A stretch of DNA of 31,717 nucleotides from Nitrospinota bacterium (GTDB taxonomy: Bacteria > JADFOP01 > DATKYB01): contig DATKYB010000072.1 of assembly GCA_035528715.1 (NCBI GenBank), forward strand, positions 1 through 31,717. The letters are read 5' to 3'. The notes beneath the pieces are model-generated. The model searched no databases. It was not told where the DNA came from and saw nothing but the letters and a program-made list of their open reading frames with translations. The stretch's first letter is position 1; each line of letters opens with the position of its first letter. The translations under genes were made by a program, and so were the position numbers. Shown piece by piece: positions 15,043-23,254 of the stretch.

Positions 15043-15726
15043 ATGAAGATAAATGCTATTTTTTGCAGAAGGTTTTTATTGCTTGCCTTTATTGTGATCT
15101 TTATCAGTGGTTGTGCCTCATCCCTTACTGAACCTTTCGGAAAATTTGGCACGCCAGAAGAGTTTACTGCTGCGAAGGCTGCTATTAAAGAGGCACAGCG
15201 TGCTGGTGCCAATACAGACAAGGCTAAGACTTTAATGGCTAAGGCAGAAGAAACCTACCGGGCGTGCAAAACAGATAAGGGGATTGAGCTGGCTATAAAA
15301 GCAAAAGAGGAAGCAGATAAGGCTCTTGCCCTGGTTGAGCCGAAAAAAGTAGCAGGAGTAATGATGCCGGCAGAGCCAATAGTTGAGAAGAAGATCGTCC
15401 TAAGAGGTATTAACTTTGATTTCAACAAGGCAGAGATAAAGCCTGAATTTAAGCCTGTATTGGATGAAGCGGTGAGAATACTGAAAGATAATCCTAAAGT
15501 TAATGTTATTATTGGGGGGCATACGTGCAACATGGGACCTGATAGGTATAATGAACGCCTTTCTGAGAGGCGAGCGAGTTCTGTAAAGGAATATTTTATT
15601 AAACAGGGAGTTGACTCCAATCGATTAAAGTCCATTGGTTATGGAGAGTCAAGGCCAATAACGGACAATCGAACCTCAGAAAAAAGGAGAATGAATCGAA
15701 GGGTTGAAATAAAAGCAGTTAAATAG
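15043..15726 (+). CDS. OmpA-family peptidoglycan-binding lipoprotein
   Basis: 227 residues. A lipobox, FISGC, makes Cys24 the lipidated residue, so the mature protein is probably anchored in the outer membrane. A charged alpha-helical repeat region (about 40-100, Ala/Lys/Glu-rich, DUF4398-like) is followed by an OmpA C-terminal domain (about 115-225) that grips peptidoglycan (FDFNKAEIKPEF, NERLSERRA, GYGESRPI, NRRVEIK). It fits a Pal-like role in envelope integrity and is direct evidence of a diderm cell. AAGGAGGG precedes the ATG. The secreted protein downstream starts 3 bases after its stop and is probably co-transcribed. Confidence 0.9.
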   Translation: MKINAIFCRRFLLLAFIVIFISGCASSLTEPFGKFGTPEEFTAAKAAIKEAQRAGANTDKAKTLMAKAEETYRACKTDKGIELAIKAKEEADKALALVEPKKVAGVMMPAEPIVEKKIVLRGINFDFNKAEIKPEFKPVLDEAVRILKDNPKVNVIIGGHTCNMGPDRYNERLSERRASSVKEYFIKQGVDSNRLKSIGYGESRPITDNRTSEKRRMNRRVEIKAVK

Positions 15727-15729
15727 GTC

Positions 15730-16143
15730 ATGCATCGAGCAAAGATTTTATCCATTTTCATTTTTGGCCTTGTTATCTTTTTTTCTATTCATGCATTTTG
15801 TGAAAATTTCTCTGAGGTAGAAAGGAGCTTCGAGAAATTTAAAAAAGCGTGGATAGAAAAGCTTAATAGAATAGAAAAAGCAAATCTTAAAAATATCAGA
15901 ATAGGAAATTCAGGAGAACCTTTCAAGGCAGAATATATTGGGTACGGTAAAAAGTTCAATCATACTATCAAAAAAACTAAATCTTCCTTAACACCCTTTA
16001 TTGGGATACTCACCTATTATGAAATAAAATATGTAAGTATTGGACGGGACAAAAAAGCGGTCAAAAAGGGTCCTTTCAAAATTCGTATGAGTACAAAAGT
16101 AAAAGAGATTTTCAGATATACAAGGGGGAAATGGGTTTATTAG
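15730..16143 (+). CDS. Secreted protein of unknown function
   Basis: 137 residues with a cleavable signal peptide (hydrophobic 8-21, candidate cut after AFC or AFCEN). The mature part is basic, begins with a helical segment rich in Glu/Phe/Lys and ends in beta-like segments with IGILTYYEIKY and FRYTRGKWVY. I do not recognise a family. It starts 3 bases after the OmpA-like lipoprotein and lacks a strong ribosome site, which suggests coupling to that gene. It converges with the thioredoxin-like gene across 5 bases. Confidence 0.7.
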   Translation: MHRAKILSIFIFGLVIFFSIHAFCENFSEVERSFEKFKKAWIEKLNRIEKANLKNIRIGNSGEPFKAEYIGYGKKFNHTIKKTKSSLTPFIGILTYYEIKYVSIGRDKKAVKKGPFKIRMSTKVKEIFRYTRGKWVY

Positions 16144-16148
16144 AGACT

Positions 16149-17267
16149 TTAGTTAAGATACCCTTTTTCTTTTAGCTCTTGATAGATTGTATCGGCCCTC
16201 TCTAAGCTGTCGAATACTAAAACAGAGGTTATTGTAGCTTGGCTAACGGCATCAACCCTTGAGTCAAAGTCAAAAGGGTTATAAAGATACTTCCCAAGGA
16301 CGCGGTTTTTCATCTTTTTTAAATCTTCTTCATTCCATTTTACGTTTCCATATTTTGTTAAGGCTAATGGAACAAGATTGACAACTTTGCCCTTTGAGTC
16401 AAAAACAAAGATGAAATGGGTATTTTCGCATGCATCACATATGGCCGTTCTGCTGGCTACTTTGGCAAAGAGTTTTTCGCCCTCATTTTTTTTGCTCATG
16501 CTTCCCATATAGACGATTTCATTATTCTTTAATTTTATTTCTTTGAATTCTATTATTTCATTCCCCACTTCTTTTAGCCCTTGTTTTACCAGACTAATCA
16601 ATTTTTCTTCAGAGATATCAGGCTTAAGGGGTTTGAGGGGTTCAGGAGGCCCTTCTTTCTTTGTCTTTTTTATCGTGGCAATTTTATATGTCATGATTGT
16701 ACGGGCATCTTCAAGATAGGGAGAGTACTCCTTAATAAGACCAAAGTGAGCCTTGGCTATGACCATTTCATCTGGAGATTTTCTTATAAGAATATGAAAA
16801 GGGGCTCTACTGCTACCAACGACATCGAGTATCTTAAACTTAATATCAGGGATAATAGGATAGGAGATATTGTATCTTTTTTTAAAGGTTTGTATTTCTC
16901 TTTCATTATTTCCAGCAGCAATTCCTATCATCTTTATCTTTCCTTTAGTCGCAGGGTCTTTTTCTATAGCTTCATGTAAATTGGTAAGTATAGGTGCCTG
17001 ATTTTGACAATTAGGACAGTAGACATTTAACATTTCTAAAAGGATGAGCTCTCCTTTAATCTCTTTGAAGCGAAACTTTGCTTTTTTAGAGAGGCCAAGA
17101 TATTTTAGGTCTGAAGAAGAGAGCTTTTGTTCGATCAAGATATTTGGAAATTCTTCGCCGACCATTAATGCTCGGGTTCTTTGGGCAAATGCTGGGCTTG
17201 TAGCGATTAGTAAAAAGACAAATAGGAAAAAATAAAAAAAAGTTTTCTTTAGAAAAGATTGATTCAT
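16149..17267 (-). CDS. Exported thioredoxin-like protein with C-terminal FMN-binding-like motif
   Basis: 372 residues. A signal peptide (1-28, ending AFA) precedes a TlpA/AhpC-like thioredoxin domain (about 35-200) with active-site C84-P-N-C87. The C-terminal part (about 215-372) has a second Cys pair, C277-D-A-C280, and ends with DAVSQATITS (339-348). This matches the FMN-binding-domain flavinylation pattern D-x-x-S/T-G-A-T-x-S except that Gly is Gln343. Thr345 would be the FMN acceptor. The next gene upstream, 30 bases away on the same strand, is apbE, which attaches FMN to such threonines, so this is a plausible substrate. I infer a periplasmic redox protein joining thiol and flavin chemistry. 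The Gly-to-Gln change could block flavinylation, so confidence in flavin is moderate. Confidence 0.8.
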   Translation of the reverse strand: MNQSFLKKTFFYFFLFVFLLIATSPAFAQRTRALMVGEEFPNILIEQKLSSSDLKYLGLSKKAKFRFKEIKGELILLEMLNVYCPNCQNQAPILTNLHEAIEKDPATKGKIKMIGIAAGNNEREIQTFKKRYNISYPIIPDIKFKILDVVGSSRAPFHILIRKSPDEMVIAKAHFGLIKEYSPYLEDARTIMTYKIATIKKTKKEGPPEPLKPLKPDISEEKLISLVKQGLKEVGNEIIEFKEIKLKNNEIVYMGSMSKKNEGEKLFAKVASRTAICDACENTHFIFVFDSKGKVVNLVPLALTKYGNVKWNEEDLKKMKNRVLGKYLYNPFDFDSRVDAVSQATITSVLVFDSLERADTIYQELKEKGYLN

Positions 17268-17297
17268 TTTGAAATTTCCCTTATGTTTTTTAGATTT

Positions 17298-18347
17298 TTA
17301 AATTTCCTTCCAACCCAAAGACTTTTTGACCCTATTTTGGGGATCGATTATTAAACCCTCTGTATCTTCTAAGTTTTCAATAAATTTTATGCTCTTATCA
17401 GGACCAAGAACAAAGGCAGTAGTTGCCAGGGCATCTGCAGCCATGGTGTTTTCGGCAACCACGCTTACGCTTAAAGATTGATGGGGAGAAAATCCCGAAG
17501 CAGGATTAATGATGTGATGGTAAATTTTATCTTTATCATAGAAGATTTCATAATTTCCTGATGTGGCAACTGCCCTATTATAAAGGGGAATAATTGTTTT
17601 ATATCTTTTATTCTCATGAGGGTCTTTTATAGCTATCTTCCAAGGGATATTCTCTCTTTTTCCCCCTAATGCCCTTATATCTCCTCCAGCATTGATTAAA
17701 GCATGTTTGACTCCCTTTTTTTGTAATAGCTCAATCCCTTTATCTACGATATAACCCTTTGCGATACCATCAAAAGTAATCCCCATGCCCTCTTTTTGAA
17801 ACCGTATCTCCTTTGAGTCAAAATAGATATTTTTGGTGTCTATTAATTTCAGGGCTTCATTAATTTTTTTTATGTCAGGAGGTTTGTTTTCTATAATAAA
17901 AGAGTCTTTATAGATATCGATAAGAGGTTTAACCGTAATATCAAAGGCACCGTTGCTTATGGAATGATAGTGGAATGAAGCACCTAAAACAGATTGAATT
18001 TCAGGCAAGACATTCTTTTGAAATCCAGTCTTGTTCAATTCAGCAACGGAAGAGTTGTCTGTGTGTCTATTCAGCATTGCTGCAAGTCTCTTTATCTCAG
18101 CAAAGGTTTCTTCAACACCCTCTTCTATCTTTGTTTTTGATGAATCGAGAAGGGTGATGGTGACATAGGTGGACATCAGGACTTTTGTCTTTTTAGTCAT
18201 AAACATATCTTTTGAGAATTTAATTGGATTCAAAGGGCTGGCGAGAACAGGGTTAGCAGTGAATCCTATGCCCATTAAGCTCAAGCTTTTTAGAAAAAAC
18301 CTTCTGTCTATCTTTTTGTCTAGGGAGTTTAGGTGATGATTTATCAT
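17298..18347 (-). CDS. apbE: FAD:protein FMN transferase
   Basis: 349 residues. ApbE moves FMN from FAD to Thr/Ser of target proteins in the periplasm. A Tat-type signal with twin Arg (R15-R16, then FFLK) is at the N-terminus. The conserved core is visible: FDGIAKGYIVDKG, ALINAGGDIRALG, VATSGNYE and HHIINPASG followed by the Mg/FAD-site region with AADALATTAFVLG. Length and motif order are standard. It precedes the thioredoxin/FMN-motif gene in one apparent transcription unit. The start ATG has AGGA 7 bases upstream and a promoter about 40 bases upstream. Confidence 0.93.
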   Translation of the reverse strand: MINHHLNSLDKKIDRRFFLKSLSLMGIGFTANPVLASPLNPIKFSKDMFMTKKTKVLMSTYVTITLLDSSKTKIEEGVEETFAEIKRLAAMLNRHTDNSSVAELNKTGFQKNVLPEIQSVLGASFHYHSISNGAFDITVKPLIDIYKDSFIIENKPPDIKKINEALKLIDTKNIYFDSKEIRFQKEGMGITFDGIAKGYIVDKGIELLQKKGVKHALINAGGDIRALGGKRENIPWKIAIKDPHENKRYKTIIPLYNRAVATSGNYEIFYDKDKIYHHIINPASGFSPHQSLSVSVVAENTMAADALATTAFVLGPDKSIKFIENLEDTEGLIIDPQNRVKKSLGWKEI

Positions 18348-18649
18348 AATATATCCTCATGGAGAATTTTTCAGGAAATTAAAAATGAATATATAAACTA
18401 AAAAGATATTCGTCAACAAAAAATATTATCTTCAATATATTTAATTTGACAAGCTGAACATAAAGCAGAACCAAAAAATTTTTTCTATGCAACTCAATGT
18501 TAAGTCAAAATCTTGACGACATTTAATATTTTTAGATAAATGAATATAAAAAGAAATATATAATCTATTGAAATTGAAAAGGTAACCGTTTTGGCATATG
18601 AGTTGTATAGATTTTTAAAATGTATCATTTAATAAAAAAGGAGGTGGAT
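18348..18649. other. 302-base intergenic region between divergent apbE and PilZ genes
   Basis: AT-rich and apparently gene-free. It holds the apbE promoter on the minus strand. On the plus strand the best candidate is TTGACG at 18513-18518 without a convincing -10 at normal spacing, so the PilZ promoter is not assigned. Confidence 0.5.
18388..18416 (-). promoter_or_regulatory. apbE promoter
   Basis: On the minus strand TTGACG (18411-18416), exactly 17 bases, then TATATT (18388-18393). It is 40 bases before the apbE start and should drive apbE and the thioredoxin-like gene. Confidence 0.65.
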
Positions 18650-19051
18650 ATGGCAAGGGTTAAGGCAGAGAGAAGGAAATTTTTGAGGATACCTAAAGAA
18701 TCCAAAGTGAGATATCACGAATTAAAGTATCCTATGGCCAAACGCGACATAAAAAATACAAAATCAAAGAATGTTGGTGGGGGAGGGATTCTCTTTTCTT
18801 CTGGTAAATATATAGATACTGGAACGATATTAAAAATAGATATAACTGCTCAAGGTTGGGAGAAATATAGACCAGGCTTTTTTAAGGGAGGGGAGACATC
18901 TGTTTCTAAACCGATAACAGTTATTGGAGAGGTAATCAGGTCAAAGGAGGTGGTAAAGAATAAAGAGTATGACACTGCAGTGAGATTTGTCAATATCCAT
19001 GAAGATGATCTTCGGGGTCTTATCGGATATATAGAAAATTATAAAAAATAA
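18650..19051 (+). CDS. PilZ-domain protein (partly altered c-di-GMP motif)
   Basis: 133 residues from ATG 18650. An upstream in-frame ATG at 18620 is less likely because AAGGAGGTG lies immediately before 18650. The Arg-rich start RRKFLRIP fits the PilZ RxxxR motif. The second motif, normally D/N-x-S-x-x-G, appears as NVGGGG, with Gly in the Ser position. PilZ domains bind cyclic-di-GMP and control motility, polysaccharide or secretion. The changed residue may weaken binding. It is a single-domain protein with no partner nearby, though the partial HD-GYP protein at the window start belongs to the same signalling theme. Confidence 0.75.
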   Translation: MARVKAERRKFLRIPKESKVRYHELKYPMAKRDIKNTKSKNVGGGGILFSSGKYIDTGTILKIDITAQGWEKYRPGFFKGGETSVSKPITVIGEVIRSKEVVKNKEYDTAVRFVNIHEDDLRGLIGYIENYKK

Positions 19052-19061
19052 TCTTTTTAAA

Positions 19062-19934
19062 CTAAGAAAGGCTCATCTCATCAAATGATATCAGTTTTAG
19101 ATTCATCTCCTTTATAACCTCTTTTAATCGAGGGTCAATCAACATCCTCAGCTCCCTGTATCGATGTTCAGGTCCGTATTTACCATATCCTGGTTTTGAG
19201 GTTTTTTCTTCCATAAGGGATGGATGACACATGATTTCACTAATCCCTTCCCTACATGATTTGAGGATAGATTCGAATATATTCTCCTTTTCTTTATGTC
19301 CCATCTGAGAGATACCAAAAAAATAATCGGGATATGCGATTCGATATTTATGGAGCTTCGCTCTACTCCTCTTTGCCAAAAATGAGATCCAGCACCTCCA
19401 TATGGTATTTCTTTTTAAAAATCCTCTCTGATAGATACTCGCAGTAGGCATCGCTGTCTCATTTGGGAACCGCATCTTAGATATTTTAAATTTATGAGCC
19501 AACTCTAATATTATATTTAAAACTTGAGGAAGATAACCAATATGTTTATGGCTATCAATGTGAGAGCATTCAATTCCATAGCTTAAAAACCTTTCAATTT
19601 GAGCCCTGAGTTCCTTTTTTACCTCTTCTAAATTGACCTGGTGTAATATCAGTCTCTGAATAAATTTAGGGTAACCTAAGAATCTTCCATTTTGATCTGT
19701 TAATGTTTTACATTCATTCTTAGGCAAGGTCGGTTTTCCGTAGGTTAGATTGAGATGAATCCCTACACCTAGATTGGGAGCCTGTTTAATAAGAGGTAAT
19801 CCATGTTCAACCAAATTTCCATTGATGACTATACTGGTATTCGTAACAATCCCTTCTCTATGGGTCTTGATTATTCCGAGATTAATCTCCTCTGAAAGAC
19901 CGAAATCATCAGCATTAATTATGACTCTTTTCAT
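19062..19934 (-). CDS. YdjC/ChbG/HpnK-family carbohydrate deacetylase
   Basis: 290 residues. The family start NADDFGLS (paired Asp for the metal) is at residues 8-15, with further likely ligands in GVGIHLNLT and CSHIDSHKH and the family tail EIMCHPS. Members remove acetyl groups from N-acetylated sugars. ChbG acts on chitooligosaccharides and HpnK is a hopanoid-cluster member. No hopanoid or chitin genes are nearby, so the substrate is open. It converges with the PilZ gene with 10 bases between the ends. Confidence 0.88.
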   Translation of the reverse strand: MKRVIINADDFGLSEEINLGIIKTHREGIVTNTSIVINGNLVEHGLPLIKQAPNLGVGIHLNLTYGKPTLPKNECKTLTDQNGRFLGYPKFIQRLILHQVNLEEVKKELRAQIERFLSYGIECSHIDSHKHIGYLPQVLNIILELAHKFKISKMRFPNETAMPTASIYQRGFLKRNTIWRCWISFLAKRSRAKLHKYRIAYPDYFFGISQMGHKEKENIFESILKSCREGISEIMCHPSLMEEKTSKPGYGKYGPEHRYRELRMLIDPRLKEVIKEMNLKLISFDEMSLS

Positions 19935-20044
19935 TTTTTCAACAAAAATTATTTTAATATATTAGGTTAGCTTTTGTTTTATGATGATTCAGAAGGTTCT
20001 CTTTGAGATAGTAAGCTAAAAATATGTATGTCAGTCAAAAGCAT

Positions 20045-20710
20045 TTATATGGGCCACTTCTCTTTTTTGTAAGACATTTCCCAGAACATATATTCATAGC
20101 GTGAGCTTAAAAGAAAATAGTTATCCATCTTTGTCAATTCATCTTTCCTGGCATCTTTAGCAAGGTCATTACAGAGAATCCTCAGCCAATCTGCCAAGGC
20201 ACCCCATTCTTCAGAAGAATAGGTCTTGATCCATTTTTCATAGATGGGTTGTTTGGGCATCTCCCCCTTTGCCAGCCTTTTTCCAATCTCCCAGTATCCC
20301 AACTGACAGGGAAGGAGGGAGGATATGATCTCTGCCAAGGAACCCTCATAGGCTACTTTAAGGAGATGGTCGATATAGGCCCGTGTGGTGGGTGCGAGTT
20401 CTGTTTTATTCAATTCTTTACGGCTGATTCCGATCTTTTTCGCATTGCTCCTGTGAAGCTCAAGCTCTGTGTTGAGCGTTAGATCTAGGAGCTCAGCGAA
20501 TTTACCCTTAATTTTTAAATCAGGGGTCTTTGTAACAGCCAGCGAAAATATATGGGTGTAATCGAGGAGAAAGAGATAGTCCTGTTTCATGTAAAACTTG
20601 AAGTTTTTCAGGGGGAGGGAGTCATTCCCTATATCTTGCACAAAGGGATGATTCAGAAGGGCTTTATAGACTTTTGCATGCTTCTTTTTCATTTCCTCTG
20701 CAAATCCCAT
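20045..20710 (-). CDS. tenA: TenA-family thiaminase II / pyrimidine salvage enzyme
   Basis: 221 residues. TenA hydrolyses aminopyrimidine breakdown products of thiamin to salvage HMP. The expected residues are present at B. subtilis TenA numbering: Asp44 (MKQDY), the nucleophile Cys135 (LLPCQLGYWEIG), and a late Glu211 in MFWEMSY. Length is normal. It lies 29 bases after the cation-efflux gene on the same strand and may be co-transcribed, but no other thiamin gene or TPP riboswitch is seen, so its salvage role rests on the family. Confidence 0.92.
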   Translation of the reverse strand: MGFAEEMKKKHAKVYKALLNHPFVQDIGNDSLPLKNFKFYMKQDYLFLLDYTHIFSLAVTKTPDLKIKGKFAELLDLTLNTELELHRSNAKKIGISRKELNKTELAPTTRAYIDHLLKVAYEGSLAEIISSLLPCQLGYWEIGKRLAKGEMPKQPIYEKWIKTYSSEEWGALADWLRILCNDLAKDARKDELTKMDNYFLLSSRYEYMFWEMSYKKEKWPI

Positions 20711-20739
20711 TTTTTCTCCTTATCTTGAGACAGATCTGT

Positions 20740-21645
20740 TCAATTTTTAAGTTTTTCTTTAGATGCCCCATATAATGTTTTTGCTGGACAAACATGAACC
20801 GTTACGCTTTCAACATTCTGAAATTGGGTTTTAAGGGTATATTCCACCTCTTTGGCAATGTCGTGACCTTTTTTAACCGTCATGTCTTCATCTACCTCAA
20901 TGTGTAGCTCAATGATAATAGATGTCCCAACATTTCTTGCTTTAATTTTATGAGCCTCTTTAACATCTGAAATTGATAGGACCGTTGATTCAATTTCTTT
21001 TATTAATTCTTTATCTACAGAGGTTTCAATCAATTCCTTAAAGCTATTTAAGGTGATTTCACCCCCTACTTTTACAATCAGGATAGCGACAAAGACTGCT
21101 GCAAGGGGATCAAGAAAGGCTAATCCCATTTGAGCACCACTAATTCCAATAAGGGCAGCTATAGAGGATAGGGCATCAGACCTGTGATGCCAGGCATTCG
21201 CAATAATTGACGGGCTATTTATTCTTTTTCCTATAAATACGGTATATCTATATATAGCTTCTTTTACAATAATAGAAATAATCGCAGCAAAGAGAGCAAG
21301 AGATGTGGGAATGGTCATTGGGTTTATGGATGCAAGGACACCATCGTAGCCAATTTTCAAACCTATGATTATTAACCCAATACCAATGATGCCTGTGGTC
21401 ACCGTTTCTATTTTACCATGACCATAAGGATGTCTTTCGTCCTTGGGCTTGCTGCTAAACTTTAGACCTGCAAGTACTATAAAATCAGTTATAAAGTCTG
21501 AAAGTGAATGGATAGCATCTGCAATCAGAACATGGCTTTTTCCTAATATACCTGCAAAAAGTTTAAATACCGTTAATAGGAAATTTATGATAAGCGCAAG
21601 TATAGTTACTCTCCTGCCTTTTTGATATCTTTCTTCTTTATCCAT
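20740..21645 (-). CDS. Cation diffusion facilitator (divalent metal efflux)
   Basis: 301 residues with six predicted membrane helices in the first two thirds and a cytoplasmic ferredoxin-like domain after about 210. Metal-site signatures are ADAIHSLSDFITD in helix 2 and HHRSDALSS in helix 5, and HPYGHGKIE is the family loop. CDF proteins exchange Zn, Fe, Mn or Co for protons across the inner membrane. The metal is not predictable here. There is no metal-responsive riboswitch or regulator nearby. It is first in a likely two-gene unit with tenA. Confidence 0.92.
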   Translation of the reverse strand: MDKEERYQKGRRVTILALIINFLLTVFKLFAGILGKSHVLIADAIHSLSDFITDFIVLAGLKFSSKPKDERHPYGHGKIETVTTGIIGIGLIIIGLKIGYDGVLASINPMTIPTSLALFAAIISIIVKEAIYRYTVFIGKRINSPSIIANAWHHRSDALSSIAALIGISGAQMGLAFLDPLAAVFVAILIVKVGGEITLNSFKELIETSVDKELIKEIESTVLSISDVKEAHKIKARNVGTSIIIELHIEVDEDMTVKKGHDIAKEVEYTLKTQFQNVESVTVHVCPAKTLYGASKEKLKN

Positions 21646-22015
21646 ACGTTAATACTTTATCTTTTTTGCTAAATGTAATATATTGTATATTATCCTAAAT
21701 TATAACTTCAATTTATTTGAATTAAAAGAGATATTTAATATAAAAACTCCTTAGTAACAGAAAGAAATATGATTCTTTTGAGGATGTAACAATGTTAAAA
21801 TCTAAGCCAGCTCATGCGTTAAAAAGAATATCTGAGAATTATATTGCAATTTTTTTTTATCTATAGTAAAATTTTTTTGATTTGAAATACGCCCTCTTTT
21901 TTAGCTAAATTCTCACAATTCTGACAGAAAAATTTAGCGACACTTTAGTCATAAAGTAAGAAAAAAATATTAATTTATAGAATGTTATGGCGTTTTTGAA
22001 TATCACATTTTTTTC

Positions 22016-22044
22016 TTGACAGTCAGCCTGTTTTATTATATTTT
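22016..22044 (+). promoter_or_regulatory. Predicted promoter of the tct operon
   Basis: TTGACA (22016-22021) and TATTTT (22039-22044), 17-base spacer. It would give a leader of about 145 bases before tctC. Confidence 0.55.
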
Positions 22045-22065
22045 TAATCTCTGTTTTCTATCTTG

Positions 22066-22085
22066 TGAGTACCTATGAGTACCTA
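22066..22085. repeat. Tandem 10-bp repeat TGAGTACCTA x2
   Basis: TGAGTACCTA occurs twice with no gap, just after the expected transcription start. A 10-bp period puts both copies on one face of the helix, so it could be a regulator site. Confidence 0.65.
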
Positions 22086-22132
22086 AAAAGTTTAAAATAT
22101 AATAAAGGAAGGAGGTGAATTCGGAGGGTTTC

Positions 22133-22167
22133 GTATCTACTAAAGATACTTTATTATAAAGTATCTT
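22133..22167 (+). promoter_or_regulatory. Leader hairpin with alternative pairing upstream of tctC
   Basis: AAGATACTTTA (22143-22153) and TAAAGTATCTT (22157-22167) form a perfect 11-bp stem with a 3-base loop. GTATCT at 22133-22138 can instead pair with AGATAC at 22144-22149, so two structures compete for the middle arm. No T run follows. A mini-ORF (GTG 22115 to TAA 22159, 14 codons) runs into the hairpin. Attenuator-like control is a guess. Confidence 0.4.
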
Positions 22168-22195
22168 GGTAAAATCTATAAAGGAGGGAGATTAT

Positions 22196-23212
22196 ATGAA
22201 GCGGAAATGGCAGCTGGGAATCATAGTTATCACAGTCTTTGCCATGATTGGTCTTCTCGGTATGAGCGGTGTTGCTAATGCATGGGAGCCGAGAAAGCCT
22301 GTTGAGATTGTCATTCCTGCTGGACAGGGGGGCGGTGCTGATGTTATGGGAAGATTTCTTGCTACCCTCTTGCAGGTCCATAAGATGGTTAAAAAACCAT
22401 TTATCGTTATCAACAAGCCTGGTGGTTCTGGTGCAGTAGGGATGCAGTACATGTATTCAAAATCGGGAAATGCCCATTACTTTTTGATCAGCCTCTCAAA
22501 CGTTATTACGACTCCTCTCCATACCAACTTGGGGATCACATGGAAAGACCTGACACCTCTTGTAAGAATGTGTCTTGATAGACACTGCCTGTGTACAAAT
22601 CCAAAGCAACATGCTGATTGGAAAACCGTTGGAGATGTAGTCAAGGCAATCAAGGCAGCACCTAAAGGAACATATAAACTTGCAGGGACCGGTTCAAAAC
22701 AGGAAGACCAGATCGTTATGCTCCTGTTTGAGAAGAAGGCCCTTGGCTCAATGGGCTGGTTAACCTATGTTCCCTTTAAGGGCGGTGGTACGGTTGCTGC
22801 TAACTTAGTTGGTGGTCACGTTGACCTCAATGTTAACAATCCATCAGAGTTTCTACCTCAATCACGAGCGAACAGAATCAATGTTATCGCGATGTTTGAT
22901 AAGGAGAGACTTCCTGGCCTCCATATGATGGATGAAACAACACCACAGCCTCCTACAGTAAGAGAGTCAGGATACGATGTGGTATACGAGATGTTGAGAG
23001 GTATGTTTGGTCCTCCTAAGCTGAAGAAGGATGAGATTCAATACTATGTTGATCTTTTTAAGAAGATCAATGACACCAAAGAGTGGCATCGATACACGGA
23101 TGACTACTATCTCCAGAGAGCATTCTTAGGCAATAGCCCAGAGCTCTATAAGTGGTTTGAGGAATATTCTAAGATGCATGAAGACCTATTAAGAGAAGCT
23201 GGATTGATGTAA
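22196..23212 (+). CDS. tctC: Tripartite tricarboxylate transporter substrate-binding protein
   Basis: 338 residues from ATG 22196, which follows AAAGGAGGGAG. A non-ATG start further upstream is unlikely. A signal peptide (1-27, ending VANA) exports it. The family features are PVEIVIPAGQGGGADVMGR, NKPGGSGAVG and a PFKGGG type segment. In TctC proteins these surround a periplasmic site for citrate, tartrate, other carboxylates or unrelated ligands, delivered to the TctA/TctB membrane pair. The ligand is not predictable from sequence. It is first in a tight tctC-tctB-tctA operon, with a 42-base gap to tctB. Confidence 0.92.
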   Translation: MKRKWQLGIIVITVFAMIGLLGMSGVANAWEPRKPVEIVIPAGQGGGADVMGRFLATLLQVHKMVKKPFIVINKPGGSGAVGMQYMYSKSGNAHYFLISLSNVITTPLHTNLGITWKDLTPLVRMCLDRHCLCTNPKQHADWKTVGDVVKAIKAAPKGTYKLAGTGSKQEDQIVMLLFEKKALGSMGWLTYVPFKGGGTVAANLVGGHVDLNVNNPSEFLPQSRANRINVIAMFDKERLPGLHMMDETTPQPPTVRESGYDVVYEMLRGMFGPPKLKKDEIQYYVDLFKKINDTKEWHRYTDDYYLQRAFLGNSPELYKWFEEYSKMHEDLLREAGLM

Positions 23213-23254
23213 TTAAGAATTTAACTTTGGGATTGAATCAGAAGGAGAGAATGA

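Larger units (their letters stand above)
21646..22195. other. 550-base regulatory region upstream of tctC
   Basis: The stretch is AT-rich with no convincing protein gene or RNA gene. It holds an inverted repeat GCTAAATT (21904-21911) / AATTTAGC (21931-21938), a promoter, a tandem 10-bp repeat and a structured leader described in separate entries. A 24-codon ORF at 21792-21866 with AGGA 7 bases upstream is too weak to call. Confidence 0.6.

Noticed and set aside
21792-21866. 24-codon ORF with AGGA upstream in the tctC intergenic region
   Set aside because: Low-complexity end, no recognisable domain and no conservation data. Chance is likely in AT-rich DNA.
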